Assembly (NCBI RefSeq): GCF_029227915.1 | Contig: NC_079875.1 | Span: forward strand, 41,127,201-41,191,200 | Source of the DNA: Hydractinia symbiolongicarpus | Taxonomy: Eukaryota; Cnidaria; Hydrozoa; Anthoathecata; Hydractiniidae | Reading direction: 5' to 3' | Length of the DNA stretch: 64,000 nucleotides | In this document: positions 12,966 through 25,700 of the stretch, piece after piece | Layout of the letters: every line of letters starts with the position of its first letter | Numbering within the stretch: position 1 is the first letter of the stretch | Made by a program: the position numbers and the translations under genes | Notes under the pieces: model-generated | What the model saw: only the letters and a program-made list of their open reading frames with translations | Told to the model about the DNA's origin: nothing | Databases searched by the model: none

Positions 12966-15900
12966 AACTACAAGTCTCATGGGCTTTAGTGGTGAAATAT
13001 TAATTTAAAAAATCGTTCGGGAAATGAGTTTACACCCTGGGTACTTTCTTTGTATACTTTTGACTTTACAGGCCGAGTCCGGGATTTACGGGAAATGGCG
13101 GGTTTTCGTTTGCCGGCGATTAAACTTCTTTTATTCATCGTCTCATCAAAAATGAAAACATTTTTAAAAACTACAAGTCTCATGCGCTTTAGTGGTGAAA
13201 AAATAAATTAAAAAATCGTTCGGGAAATGAGTTTCCTCCCTGGGTACTTTCTTTGTATACTTTTGACTATACGGGCCAAGCCCGGGATTTACTGGAAATC
13301 GCGGGTTTTCGTTTTCCGGCGATTAAACTTCTTTTATTCAGCGTCTCATCAAAAATGAAAAATTTTTTGAAAACTACAACTCTTATGCGTTTTAGTGGTG
13401 AAAAAATAATTTAAAAAATCGTTCTGGAAGTGAGTTTACTCACAGGGTACTTTCTTTGTATACATTCGACTATACGGGCCAAGCCCGGGATTTACGGGAA
13501 ATCGCGGGTTTTTGTTTGCTGGCGATTAAACCTCTTTCAGTAAGCGTCTCATCAAAAATGAAAACATTTCTGAAAACTACAAGTCTCATGCGTTGTAGTG
13601 GTGAAAAAATACTTTAAAAAATCGTTCGGGAAATAAGTTTACTTCCTGGGTACTTTCTTTGTATGCTTTTGACTATACGGGCCGAGTCCGGGACTTTCGG
13701 GAAATTGCAGGTTTTTGTTTGCCGGCGATTAAACTTCTTTTATTCTGCGTCTCATCAAAAATGAAAACAATTTTAAAAACTACAAGTCTTATGCATTTTA
13801 GTGATGAAAAAATAATTTAAAAAATCGTTCTGGAAATGAGTTTACTCACAGGGTACTTTCTTTGTATACATTCGACTAAACGAGCCAGGCCCGGGATTTA
13901 CGGGAAATCGCGGGTTTTTGTTTGCCGGCGATTAAACCTCTTTTTATAAGCGTCTCATCAGAAATGAAAACATTTTTAAAAACTACAAGTCTCATGGGCT
14001 TTAGTGGTGAAATAATAATTTAAAAAATCCTTCGGGAAATGAGTTTACACCCTGGGTACTTTCTTTGTATACTTTTGACTTTACAGGCCGAGTCCGGGAT
14101 TTACGGGAAGTTGCGGGTTTTCGTTTGCCGGCGATTAAACTTCTTTTATTCAGCGTCTCATCAAAAATGAAAACATTTTTGAAAACTACAAGTCTCATGC
14201 GTTTTAGTGGTGAAAAAATAATTTAAAAAATCGTTCCGGAAATGAGCTTACTCCCTGGGTACTTTCTTTGTATACATTCGACTATACGGGCCAAGCCCGG
14301 GATTTACGGGAAATCGCGGGTTTTCGTTTGCCGGCGATTAAACCTCTTTCAGTAAGCGTCTCATCAAAAATAAAAACATTTCTGAAAACTACAAGTCTCA
14401 TGCGTTGTAGTGGTGAAAAAATAATTTAAAAAATCGTTCGGGAAATAAGTTTACTCCCTGGGTACTTTCTTTGTATACTTTTGACTATACGGGCCGAGTC
14501 AAGGATTTACGGGAAGTCGCGGGTTTTCGTGTGCCGGCGATTAAACTTCTTTTATTCAGCGTCTCATCAAAAATGAAAACATTTTTAAAAACTACAAGTC
14601 TCCTGGGCTTTAGTGGTGAAATAATAATTTAAAAAATCGTTCGGGAAATGAGTTTACACCCTGGGTACTTTCTTTGTATGCTTTTGACTATACGGGCCGA
14701 GTCCGGGATTTTCGGGAAATCGCAGGTTTTCGTTTGCCGGCGATTAGACTTCTTTTATTCTGCGTCTCATCAAAAATGAAAACAATTTTGAAAACTACAA
14801 GTCTTATGCGCTTTAGTGGTGAAAAAATAAATTAAAAAATCGTTCGGGAAATGAGTTTACTCCCTGGATACTTTCTTTGTATACTTTTGACTATACGGGT
14901 CAAGCCCGGGATTTACTGGAAATCGCGGGTTTTCGTTTTCCGGCGATTAAACTTCTTTTATTCAGCGTCCCTTAAAAAATGAAAACATTTTTGAAAACTA
15001 CAAGTCTCATGCGTTTTAGTGGTGAAAAAATAGTTTAAAAAATCGTTCCGGAAATGAGCTTACTCCCTGGGTACTTTCTTTGTATACTTTTGACTATACG
15101 GGCCGAGTCCGGGATTTACGGGAAGTCGCGGGTTTTCGTTTGCCGGCGATTAAACTTCTTTTATTCAGCGTCTCATCAAAAATAAAAACATTTTTAAAAA
15201 CTACAAGTCTCATGGGCTTTAGTGGTGAAATAATAATTTAAAAAATCGTTCGGGAAATGAGTTTACACCCTGGGTACTTTCTTTGTATATTTTTGACTTT
15301 ACAGGCCGAGTCCGGGATTTACGGGAAATCGCAGGTTTTCGTTTGCCGGCGATTAAACTTCTTTTATTCATCGTCTCATCAAAAATGAAAAAATTTTTAA
15401 AAACTACAAGTCTCATGCGTTTTAGTGGTGAAAAAATAAATTAAAAAATCTTTCGGGAAATGAGTTTACTCCCTGGGTACTTTCTTTGTATACTTTTGAC
15501 CATACGGGCCAAGACCGGGATTTACGGGAAATCGCGGGTTTTCGTTTTCCGGCGATTAAACTTCTTTTATTCAGCGTCTCATCAAAAAGGAAAACATTTT
15601 TGAAAACTACAAGTCTTATGCGTTTTAGTGGTGAAAAATAATTTAAAAAATCGTTCTGGAAGTGAGTTTACTCACAGGGTACTTTCTTTGTATACATTCG
15701 ACTATACGGGCCAAGCCCGGGATTTACGGGAAATCGCGGGTTTTCGTTTGCCGGCGATTAAACCTCTTTCAGTAAGCGTCTCATCAAAAATAAAAACATT
15801 TCTGAAAACTACAAGTATCATGCGTTGTAGTGGTGAAAAAATAATTTAAAAAATCGTTCGGGAAATAAGTTTACTCCCTAGGTACTTTCTTTGTTTACTT

Positions 15901-17723
15901 TTGACTATACGGGCCGAGTCCGGGATTTACGGGAAGTCGCGGGTTTTCGTGTGCCGGCGATTAAACTTCTTTTATTCAGCGTCTCATCAAAAATGAAAAC
16001 ATTTTTAAAAACTACAAGTCTCCTGGGCTTTAGTGGTAAAATAATAATTTAAAAAATCGTTCGGGAAATGAGTTTACACCCTGGGTACTTTCTTTGTATG
16101 CTTTAGACTATACGGGCCGAGTCCGGGATTTTCGGGAAATCGCAGGTTTTCGTTTGCCGGCGATTAAACTTCTTTTATTCTGCGTCTCATCAAAAATGAA
16201 AACATTTTTAAAAACTACAAGTCTCCTGGGCTTTAGTGGTGAAATAATAATTTAAAAAATCGTTCGGGAAATGAGTTTACACCCTGGGTACTTTCTTTGT
16301 ATGCTTTTGACTATACGGGCCGAGTCCGGGATTTTCGGGAAATCGCGGGTTTTCGTTTGCCGGCGATTAAACCTCTTTTATTAAGCGTCTCATCAAAAAT
16401 GAAAACATTTTTAACAACTACAAGTCTCATGGGCTTTAGTGGTGAAATATTAATTTAAAAAATCGTTCGGGAAATGAGTTTACACCCTGGGTACTTTCTT
16501 TGTATACTTTTGACTTTACAGGCCGAGTCCGGGATTTACGGGAAATGGCGGGTTTTCGTTTGCCGGCGATTAAACTTCTTTTATTCATCGTCTCATCAAA
16601 AATGAAAACATTTTTAAAAACTACAAGTCTCATGCGCTTTAGTGGTGAAAAAATAAATTAAAAAATCGTTCGGGAAATGAGTTTACTCCCTGGGTACTTT
16701 CTTTGTATACTTTTGACTATACGGGCCAAGCCCGGGATTTACTGGAAATCGCGGGTTTTCGTTTTCCGGCGATTAAACTTCTTTTATTCAGCGTCTCATC
16801 AAAAATGAAAAAATTTTTGAAAACTACAACTCTTATGCGTTTTAGTGGTGAAAAAATAATTTAAAAAATCGTTCTGGAAGTGAGTTTACTCACAGGGTAC
16901 TTTCTTTGTATACATTCGACTATACGGGCCAAGCCCGGGATTTACGGGAAATCGCGGGTTTTTGTTTGCTGGCGATTAAACCTCTTTCAGTAAGCGTCTC
17001 ATCAAAAATGAAAACATTTCTGAAAACTACAAGTCTCATGCGTTGTAGTGGTGAAAAAATAATTTAAAAAATCGTTCGGGAAATAAGTTTACTTCCTGGG
17101 TACTTTCTTTGTATGCTTTTGACTATACGGGCCGAGTCCGGGACTTTCGGGAAATTGCAGGTTTTTGTTTGCCGGCGATTAAACTTCTTTTATTCTGCGT
17201 CTCATCAAAAATGAAAACAATTTTAAAAACTACAAGTCTTATGCGTTTTAGTGATGAAAAAATAATTTAAAAAATCGTTCTGGAAATGAGTTTACTCACA
17301 GGGTACTTTCTTTGTATACATTCGACTAAACGAGCCAGGCCCGGGATTTACGGGAAATCGCGGGTTTTTGTTTGCCGGCGATTAAACCTCTTTTTATAAG
17401 CGTCTCATCAGAAATGAAAACATTTTTAAAAACTACAAGTCTCAGGGGCTTTAGTGGTGAAATAATAATTTAAAAAATCCTTCGGGAAATGAGTTTACAC
17501 CCTGGGTACTTTCTTTGTATACTTTTGACTTTACAGGCCGAGTCCGGGATTTACGGGAAGTTGCGGGTTTTCGTTTGCCGGCGATTAAACTTCTTTTATT
17601 CAGCGTCTCATCAAAAATGAAAACATTTTTGAAAACTACAAGTCTCATGCGTTTTAGTGGTGAAAAAATAATTTAAAAAATCGTTCCGGAAATGAGCTTA
17701 CTCCCTGGGTACTTTCTTTGTAT
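12815..17723 (+). repeat. Segment repeated at 3,450-bp offset (12.8-14.3 and 16.3-17.7 kb)
   Basis: About 12,815-14,273 matches about 16,265-17,723 at an offset of 3,450 bp (17 monomers minus one base). Landmarks 12,986 / 16,436 and 14,001 / 17,451 agree. Shared markers are TTTACTGGAAATCGC, CTACAACTCTTATG, CGAGCCAGGCCC and AATCCTTCGGG. The copies diverge in the next G-type monomer, where the first switches to an A-type right half (TATACATTCGAC) and the second continues as Gt (GACTGTACGGG). Confidence 0.78.
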
Positions 17724-19290
17724 ACTTTTGACTGTACGGGCCGAGTCCGGGATTTACGGGAAGTTGCGGGTTTTCGTTTGCCGGCGATTAAACTTCTTTT
17801 ATTCAGCGTCTCATCAATAATGAAAACATTTTTAAAAACTACAAGTCTCATGGGCTTTAGTGGTGAAATAATAATTTAAAAAATCGTTCGGGAAATGAGT
17901 TTACACCCTGGGTACTTTCTTTGTATACTTTTGACTTTACAGGCCGAGTCCGGGATTTACGGGAAATCGCAGGTTTTCGTTTGCCGGCGATTAAACTTCT
18001 TTATTCATCGTCTCATCAAAAATGAAAACATTTTTGAAAACTACAAGTCTTATGCGTTTTAGTGGTGAAAAAATAATTTAAAAAATCCTTCTGGAAGTGA
18101 GTTTACTCACAGGGTACTTTCTTTGTATACATTCGACTATACGGGCCAAGCCCGGGATTTACGGGAAGTTGCGGGTTTTCGTTTGCCGGCGATTAAACTT
18201 CTTTTATTCAGCGTCTCATCAATAATGAAAACATTTTTAAAAACTACAAGTCTCATGGGCTTTAGTGGTGAAATAATAATTTAAAAAATCGTTCGGGAAA
18301 TAAGTTTACACCCTGGGTACTTTCTTTGTATACTTTTGACTTTACAGGCCGAGTCCGGGATTTACGGGAAATCGCAGGTTTTCGTTTGCCGGCGATTAAA
18401 CTTCTTTATTCATCGTCTCATCAAAAATGAAAACATTTTTGAAAACTACAAGTCTTATGCGTTTTAGTGGTGAAAAAATAATTTAAAAAATCGTTCCGGA
18501 AATGAGATTACTCCCTGGGTACTTTCTTTGTATACTTTTGACTGTACGGGCCGAGTCCAGGATTTACGGGAAGTTGCGGGTTTTCGTTTGCCGGCGATTA
18601 AACTTCTTTTATTCAGCGTCTCATCAATAATGAAAACATTTTTAAAAACTACAAGTCTCATGGGCTTTAGTGGTGAAATAATAATTTAAAAAATCGTTCG
18701 GGAAATGAGTTTACACCCTGGGTACTTTCTTTGTATACTTTTGACTTTACAGGCCGAGTCCGGGATTTACGGGAAATCGCAGGTTTTCGTTTGCCGGCGA
18801 TTAAACTTCTTTATTCATCGTCTCATCAAAAATGAAAACATTTTTGAAAACTACAAGTCTTATGCGTTTTAGTGGTGAAAAAATAATTTAAAAAATCGTT
18901 CTGGAAGTGAGTTTACTCACAGGGTACTTTCTTTGTATACATTCGACTATACGGGCCAAGCCCGGCATTTACGGGAAGTTGCGGGTTTTCGTTTGCCGGC
19001 GATTAAACTTCTTTTATTCAGCGTCTCATCAATAATGAAAACATTTTTAAAAACTACAAGTCTCATGGGCTTTAGTGGTGAAATAATAATTTAAAAAATC
19101 GTTCGGGAAATGAGTTTACACCCTGGGTACTTTCTTTGTATACTTTTGACTTTACAGGCCGAGTCCGGGATTTACGGGAAATCGCAGGTTTTCGTTTGCC
19201 GGCGATTAAACTTCTTTATTCATCGTCTCATCAAAAATGAAAACATTTTTGAAAACTACAAGTCTTATGCGTTTTAGTGGTGAAAAAATA
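17654..19290 (+). repeat. Dimeric HOR with hybrid monomers
   Basis: E-type monomers start at roughly 17,866, 18,272, 18,677 and 19,083, so they recur every second monomer (about 405 bp). All these E copies carry the same one-base loss (AAACTTCTTTATTC). The alternating partner is either Gt (17,654; 18,464) or a hybrid whose left half is type A (GAAGTGAGTTTACTCACAG, ATTCGAC) and right half is Gt (AGTTGCGGG, CATCAATAATG), as at about 18,075-18,270 and 18,885-19,080. Confidence 0.82.
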
Positions 19291-22200
19291 ATTTAAAAAA
19301 TCGTTCTGGAAGTGAGTTTACTCACAGGGTACTTTCTTTGTATACATTCGACTATACGGGCCAAGCCCGGGATTTACGGGAAATCGCGGGTTTTCGTTTG
19401 CCGGCGATTAAACCTCTTTCACTAAGCGTCTCATCAAAAATGAAAACATTTCTGAAAACTACAAGTCTCATGCGTTGTAGTGGTGAAAAAATAATTTAAA
19501 AAATCGTTCGGGAAATAAGTTTACTCCCTGGGTACTTTCTTTGTATACTTTTGACTATACGGGCCAAGCCCGGGATTTACGGGAAATCGCGGGTTTTCGT
19601 TTTCCGGCGATTAAACTTCTTTTATTCAGCGTCTCATCAAAAATGAAAACATTTTTGAAAACTACAAGTCTTATGCGTTTTAGTGGTGAAAAAATAATTA
19701 AAAAAATCGTTCTGGAAGTGAGTTTACTCACAGGGTACTTTCTTTGTATACATTCGACTATACGGGCCAAGCCCGGGATTTACGGGAAATCGCGGGTTTT
19801 CGTTTGCCGGCGATTAAACTTCTTTCACTAAGCGTCTCATCAAAAATGAAAACATTTCTGAAAACTACAAGTCTCATGCGTTGTAGTGGTGAAAAAATAA
19901 TTTAAAAAATCGTTCGGGAAATAAGTTTACTCCCTGGGTACTTTCTTTGTATGCTTTTGACTATACGGGCCGAGTCTGCGATTAACGGGAAATCGCAGGT
20001 TTTCGTTTGCCGGCGATTAAACTTCTTTTATTCATCGTCTCATCAAAAATGAAAACATTTTTAAAAACTACAAGTCTCATGCGTTTTAGTGGTGAAAAAA
20101 TAATTTAAAAAATCGTTCCGGAAATGAGCTTACTCCCTGGGTACTTTCTTTGTATACTTTTGACTATACAGGCCGAGTCCGGGATTTACGGGAAGTCGCG
20201 GGTTTTCGTTTGCCGGCGATTAAACTTCTTTTATTCAGCGTCTCATCAAAAATGAAAACATTTTTGAAAACTACAAGTCTCATGCGTTTTAGTGGTGAAA
20301 AAATAATTTAAAAAATCGTTCCGAAAATGAGCTTACTCCCTGGGTACTTTCTTTGTATACTTTTGGCTATACGGGCCAAGCCCGGGATTTACGGGAAATC
20401 GCGGGTTTTCGTTTTCCGGCGATTAAACTTCTTTTATTCAGCGTCTCATCAAAAATAAAAACTTTTTTTAAAACTACAAGTCTTATGCGTTTTAGTGGTG
20501 AAAAAATAATTTAAAAAATCGTTCTGGAAGTGAGTTTACTCACAGGGTACTTTCTTTGTATACATTCGACTATACGGGCCAAGCCCGGAATTTACGGGAA
20601 ATCGCGGGTTTTCGTTTGCCGGCGATTAAACCTCTTTCAGTAAGCGTCTCATCAAAAATGAAAACATTTCTGAAAACTACAAGTCTCATGCGTTGTAGTG
20701 GTGAAAAAATAATTTAAAAAATCGTTCGGGAAATAAGTTTACTCCCTGGGTACTTTCCTTGTATACTTTTGACTATACGGGCCGAGTCCGGGATTTACGG
20801 GAAGTCGCGGGTTTTCGTTTGCCGGCCATTAAACTTCTTTTATTCAGCGTCTCATCAAAAATGAAAAATTTTTTGAAAACTACAAGTCTCATGCGTTTTA
20901 GTGGTGAAATAATAATTTAAAAAATCGTTCGGGAAATGAGTTTACACCCTGGGTACTTTCTTTGTATACTTTTGACTTTACAGGCCGAGTCCGGGATTTA
21001 CGGGAAATCGCAGGTTTTCGTTTGCCGGCGATTAAACTTCTTTATTCATCGTCTCATCAAAAATGAAAACATTTTTGAAAACTACAAGTCTTATGCGTTT
21101 TAGTGGTGAAAAAATAATTTAAAAAATCGTTCTGGAAGTGAGTTTACTCACAGGGTACTTTCTTTGTATACATTCGACTATACGGGCCAAGCCCGGGATT
21201 TACGGGAAATCGCGGGTTTTCGTTTGCCGGCGATTAAACCTCTTTCACTAAGCGTCTCATCAAAAATGAAAACATTTCTGAAAACTACAAGTCTCATGCG
21301 TTGTAGTGGTGAAAAAATAATTTAAAAAATCGTTCGGGAAATAAGTTTACTCCCTGGGTACTTTCTTTGTATACTTTTGACTATACGGGCCAAGCCCGGG
21401 ATTTACGGGAAATCGCGGGTTTTCGTTTTCCGGCGATTAAACTTCTTTTATTCAGCGTCTCATCAAAAATGAAAACATTTTTGAAAACTACAAGTCTTAT
21501 GCGTTTTAGTGGTGAAAAAATAATTAAAAAAATCGTTCTGGAAGTGAGTTTACTCACAGGGTACTTTCTTTGTATACATTCGACTATACGGGCCAAGCCC
21601 GGGATTTACGGGAAATCGCGGGTTTTCGTTTGCCGGCGATTAAACTTCTTTCACTAAGCGTCTCATCAAAAATGAAAACATTTCTGAAAACTACAAGTCT
21701 CATGCGTTGTAGTGGTGAAAAAATAATTTAAAAAATCGTTCGGGAAATAAGTTTACTCCCTGGGTACTTTCTTTGTATGCTTTTGACTATACGGGCCGAG
21801 TCTGCGATTAACGGGAAATCGCAGGTTTTCGTTTGCCGGCGAGTAAACTTCTTTTATTCATCGTCTCATCAAAAATGAAAACATTTTTAAAAACTACAAG
21901 TCTCATGCGTTTTAGTGGTGAAAAAATAATTTAAAAAATCGTTCCGGAAATGAGCTTACTCCCTGGGTACTTTCTTTGTATACTTTTGACTATACAGGCC
22001 GAGTCCGGGATTTACGGGAAGTCGCGGGTTTTCGTTTGCCGGCGATTAAACTTCTTTTATTCAGCGTCTCATCAAAAATGAAAACATTTTTGAAAACTAC
22101 AAGTCTCATGCGTTTTAGTGGTGAAAAAATAATTTAAAAAATCGTTCCGAAAATGAGCTTACTCCCTGGGTACTTTCTTTGTATACTTTTGGCTATACGG

Positions 22201-22732
22201 GCCAAGCCCGGGATTTACGGGAAATCGCGGGTTTTCGTTTTCCGGCGATTAAACTTCTTTTATTCAGCGTCTCATCAAAAATAAAAACTTTTTTTAAAAC
22301 TACAAGTCTTATGCGTTTTAGTGGTGAAAAAATAATTTAAAAAATCGTTCTGGAAGTGAGTTTACTCACAGGGTACTTTCTTTGTATACATTCGACTATA
22401 CGGGCCAAGCCCGGAATTTACGGGAAATCGCTGGTTTTCGTTTGCCGGCGATTAAACCTCTTTCAGTAAGCGTCTCATCAAAAATGAAAACATTTCTGAA
22501 AACTACAAGTCTCATGCGTTGTAGTGGTGAAAAAATAATTTAAAAAATCGTTCGGGAAATAAGTTTACTCCCTGGGTACTTTCCTTGTATACTTTTGACT
22601 ATACGGGCCGAGTCCGGGATTTACGGGAAGTCGCGGGTTTTCGTTTGCCGGCCATTAAACTTCTTTTATTCAGCGTCTCATCAAAAATGAAAAATTTTTT
22701 GAAAACTACAAGTCTCATGCGTTTTAGTGGTG
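19081..22732 (+). repeat. 1,826-bp (9-monomer) perfect tandem duplication
   Basis: Bases 19,081-20,906 are followed directly by their copy, 20,907-22,732. Private variants recur at exactly 1,826 bp: AAACTTCTTTATTC (19,208 / 21,034), GTCTGCGATTAACGGG, CGTTCCGAAAATGAG, CTTTTGGCTATACGG, AAAACTTTTTTTAAAAC, TTTCCTTGTATAC and CCGGCCATTAAAC. Differences I can see are single bases, such as GCGATTAAAC versus GCGAGTAAAC near 21,841 and CGCGGG versus CGCTGG near 22,430. This is one of the youngest events here. A more diverged, dispersed relative lies at about 33.05-35.0 kb. Confidence 0.92.
19637..19658 (+). repeat. Monomer hairpin (representative copy)
   Basis: A perfect inverted repeat with 9-bp arms TCAAAAATG and CATTTTTGA around the four-base loop AAAA. 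It lies in the same position of every monomer that reads TTTTTGAAAA. Monomers with TTTTTAAAA keep a 7-bp stem, and those with AAAATAAAAAC or TTTCTGAAAA have a weakened one. The arms are seen directly; whether the structure forms or matters is unknown. Confidence 0.7.
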
Positions 22733-25700
22733 AAAAAATAATTTAAAAAATCGTTCGGGAAATGAGTTTACACCCTGGGTACTTTATTTGTATGCTTTTA
22801 ACTATACGGGCCGAGTCTGCGATTTACGGGAAATCGCAGGTTTTCGTTTGCCGGCGATTAAACTTCTTTTATTCATCGTCTCATCAAAAATGAAAACATT
22901 TTTAAAACTACAAGTCTCATGCGTTTTAGTGGTGAAAAAATAATTTAAAAAATCGTTCCGGAAATGAGCTTACTCCCTGGGTACTTTCTTTGTATACTTT
23001 TGACTATACGGGCCGAGTCCGGGATTTTCGGGAAATTGCAGGTTTTTGTTTGCCGGCGATTAAACTTCTTTTATTCTGCGTCTCATCAAAAATGAAAACA
23101 ATTTTGAAAACTACAAGTCTTATGCGTTTTAGTGACGAAAAAATAATTTAAAAAATCGTTCTGGAAATGAGTTTACTCACAGGGTACTTTCTTTGTATAC
23201 ATTCGACTAAACGAGCCAAGCCCGGGATTTACGGGAAGTCGCTGGTTTTCGTTTGCCGGCGATTAAACTTCTTTTATTCAGCGTCTCATCAAAAATAAAA
23301 ACATTTTTAAAAACTACAAGTCTCATGGGCTTTAGTGGTGAAATAATAATTTAAAAAATCGTTCGGGAAATGAGTTTACACCCTGGGTACTTTCTTTGTA
23401 TATTTTTGACTTTACAGGCCGAGTCCGGGATTTACGGGAAATCGCAGGTTTTCGTTTGCCGGCGATTAAACTTCTTTTATTCATCGTCTCATCAAAAATG
23501 AAAACATTTTTAAAAACTGCAAGTCTCATGCGTTTTAGTGGTGAAAAAATAAATTAAAAAATCGTTCGGGAAATGAGTTTACTCCCTGGGTACTTTCTTT
23601 GTATACTTTTGACCATACGGGCCAAGCCCGGGATTTACGGGAAATCGCGGGTTTTCGTTTTCCGGCGATTAAACTTCTTTTATTCAGCGTCTCATCAAAA
23701 AGGAAAACATTTTTGAAAACTACAAGTCTTATGCGTTTTAGTGGTGAAAAATAATTTAAAAAATCGTTCTGGAAGTGAGTTTACTCACAGGGTACTTTCT
23801 TTGTATACATTCGACTATACGGGCCAAGCCCGGGATTTACGGGAAATCGCGGGTTTTCGTTTGCCGGCGATTAAACCTCTTTCAGTAAGCGTCTCATCAA
23901 AAATAAAAACATTTCTGAAAACTACAAGTATCATGCGTTGTAGTGGTGAAAAAATAATTTAAAAAATCGTTCGGGAAATAAGTTTACTCCCTGGGTACTT
24001 TCTTTGTTTACTTTTGACTATACGGGCCGAGTCCGGGATTTACGGGAAGTCGCGGGTTTTCGTGTGCCGGTGATTAAACTTCTTTTATTCAGCGTCTCAT
24101 CAAAAATGAAAACATTTTTAAAAACTACAAGTCTCCTGGGCTTTAGTGGTGAAATAATAATTTAAAAAATCGTTCGGGAAATGAGTTTACACCCTGGGTA
24201 CTTTCTTTGTATGCTTTTGACCATACGGGCCGAGTCCGGGATTTTCGGGAAATCGCGGGTTTTCGTTTGCCGGCGATTAAACCTCTTTTATTAAGCGTCT
24301 CATCAAAAATGAAAACATTTTTAACAACTACAAGTCTCATGGGCTTTAGTGGTGAAATATTAATTTAAAAAATCGTTCGGGAAATGAGTTTACACCCTGG
24401 GTACTTTCTTTGTATACTTTTGACTTTACAGGCCGAGTCCGGGATTTACGGGAAATGGCGGGTTTTCGTTTGCCGGCGATTAAACTTCTTTTATTCATCG
24501 TCTCATCAAAAATGAAAACATTTTTAAAAACTACAAGTCTCATGCGCTTTAGTGATGAAAAAATAAATTAAAAAATCGTTCGGGAAATGAGTTTACTCCC
24601 TGGGTACTTTCTTTGTATTCTTTTGACTATACGGGCCAAGCCCGGGATTTACTGGAAATCGCGGGTTTTCGTTTTCCGGCGATTAAACTTCTTTTATTCA
24701 GCGTCTCATCAAAAATGAAAAATTTTTTGAAAACTACAACTCTTATGCGTTTTAGTGGTGAAAAAATAATTTAAAAAATCGTTCTGGAAGTGAGTTTACT
24801 CACAGGGTACTTTCTTTGTATACATTCGACTATACAGGCCAAGCCCGGGATTTACGGGAAATCGCGGGTTTTTGTTTGCTGGCGATTAAACCTCTTTCAG
24901 TAAGCGTCTCATCAAAAATGAAAACATTTCTGAAAACTACAAGTCTCATGCGTTTTAATGGTGAAAAAAAAATTTAAAAAATCGTTCGGGAAATGAGTTT
25001 ACACCCTGGGTACTTTATTTGTATGCTTTTAACTATACGGGCCGAGTCTGCGATTTACGGGAAATCGCAGGTTTTCGTTTGCCGGCGATTAAACTTCTTT
25101 TATTCATCGTCTCATCAAAAATGAAAACATTTTTAAAACTACAAGTCTCATGCGTTTTAGTGGTGAAAAAATAATTTAAAAAATCGTTCCGGAAATGAGC
25201 TTACTCCCTGGGTACTTTCTTTGTATACTTTTGACTATACGGGCCGAGTCCGAGATTTTCGGGAAATTGCAGGTTTTTGTTTGCCGGCGATTAAACTTCT
25301 TTTATTCTGCGTCTCATCAAAAATGAAAACAATTTTGAAAACTACAAGTCTTATGCGTTTTAGTGACGAAAAAATAATTTAAAAAATCGTTCTGGAAATG
25401 AGTTTACTCACAGGGTACTTTCTTTGTATACATTCGACTAAACGAGCCAAGCCCGGGATTTACGGGAAGTCGCGGGTTTTCGTTTGCCGGCGATTAAACT
25501 TCTTTTATTCAGCGTCTCATCAAAAATAAAAACATTTTTAAAAACTACAAGTCTCATGGGCTTTAGTGGTGAAATAATAATTTAAAAAATCGTTCGGGAA
25601 ATGAGTTTACACCCTGGGTACTTTCTTTGTATATTTTTGACTTTACAGGCCGAGTCCGGGATTTACGGGAAATCGCAGGTTTTCGTTTGCCGGCGATTAA

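Larger units (their letters stand above)
5972..17518 (+). repeat. Dispersed 3.3-kb duplicated block (about 6.0-9.6 kb and 14.3-17.5 kb)
   Basis: About 5,972-7,577 corresponds to 14,262-15,867 at an offset of 8,290. About 7,578-9,603 corresponds to 15,493-17,518 at an offset of 7,915. The 375-bp difference between offsets is exactly the out-of-register duplication present only in the first block. Shared markers include GAGTCAGGGATT / GAGTCAAGGATT (about 6,200 and 14,490), GGATACTTTCTTTG, GGTCAAGCCC, AAGACCGGG and TTTGTTTAC. The span given covers both copies and the sequence between them. Confidence 0.8.
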
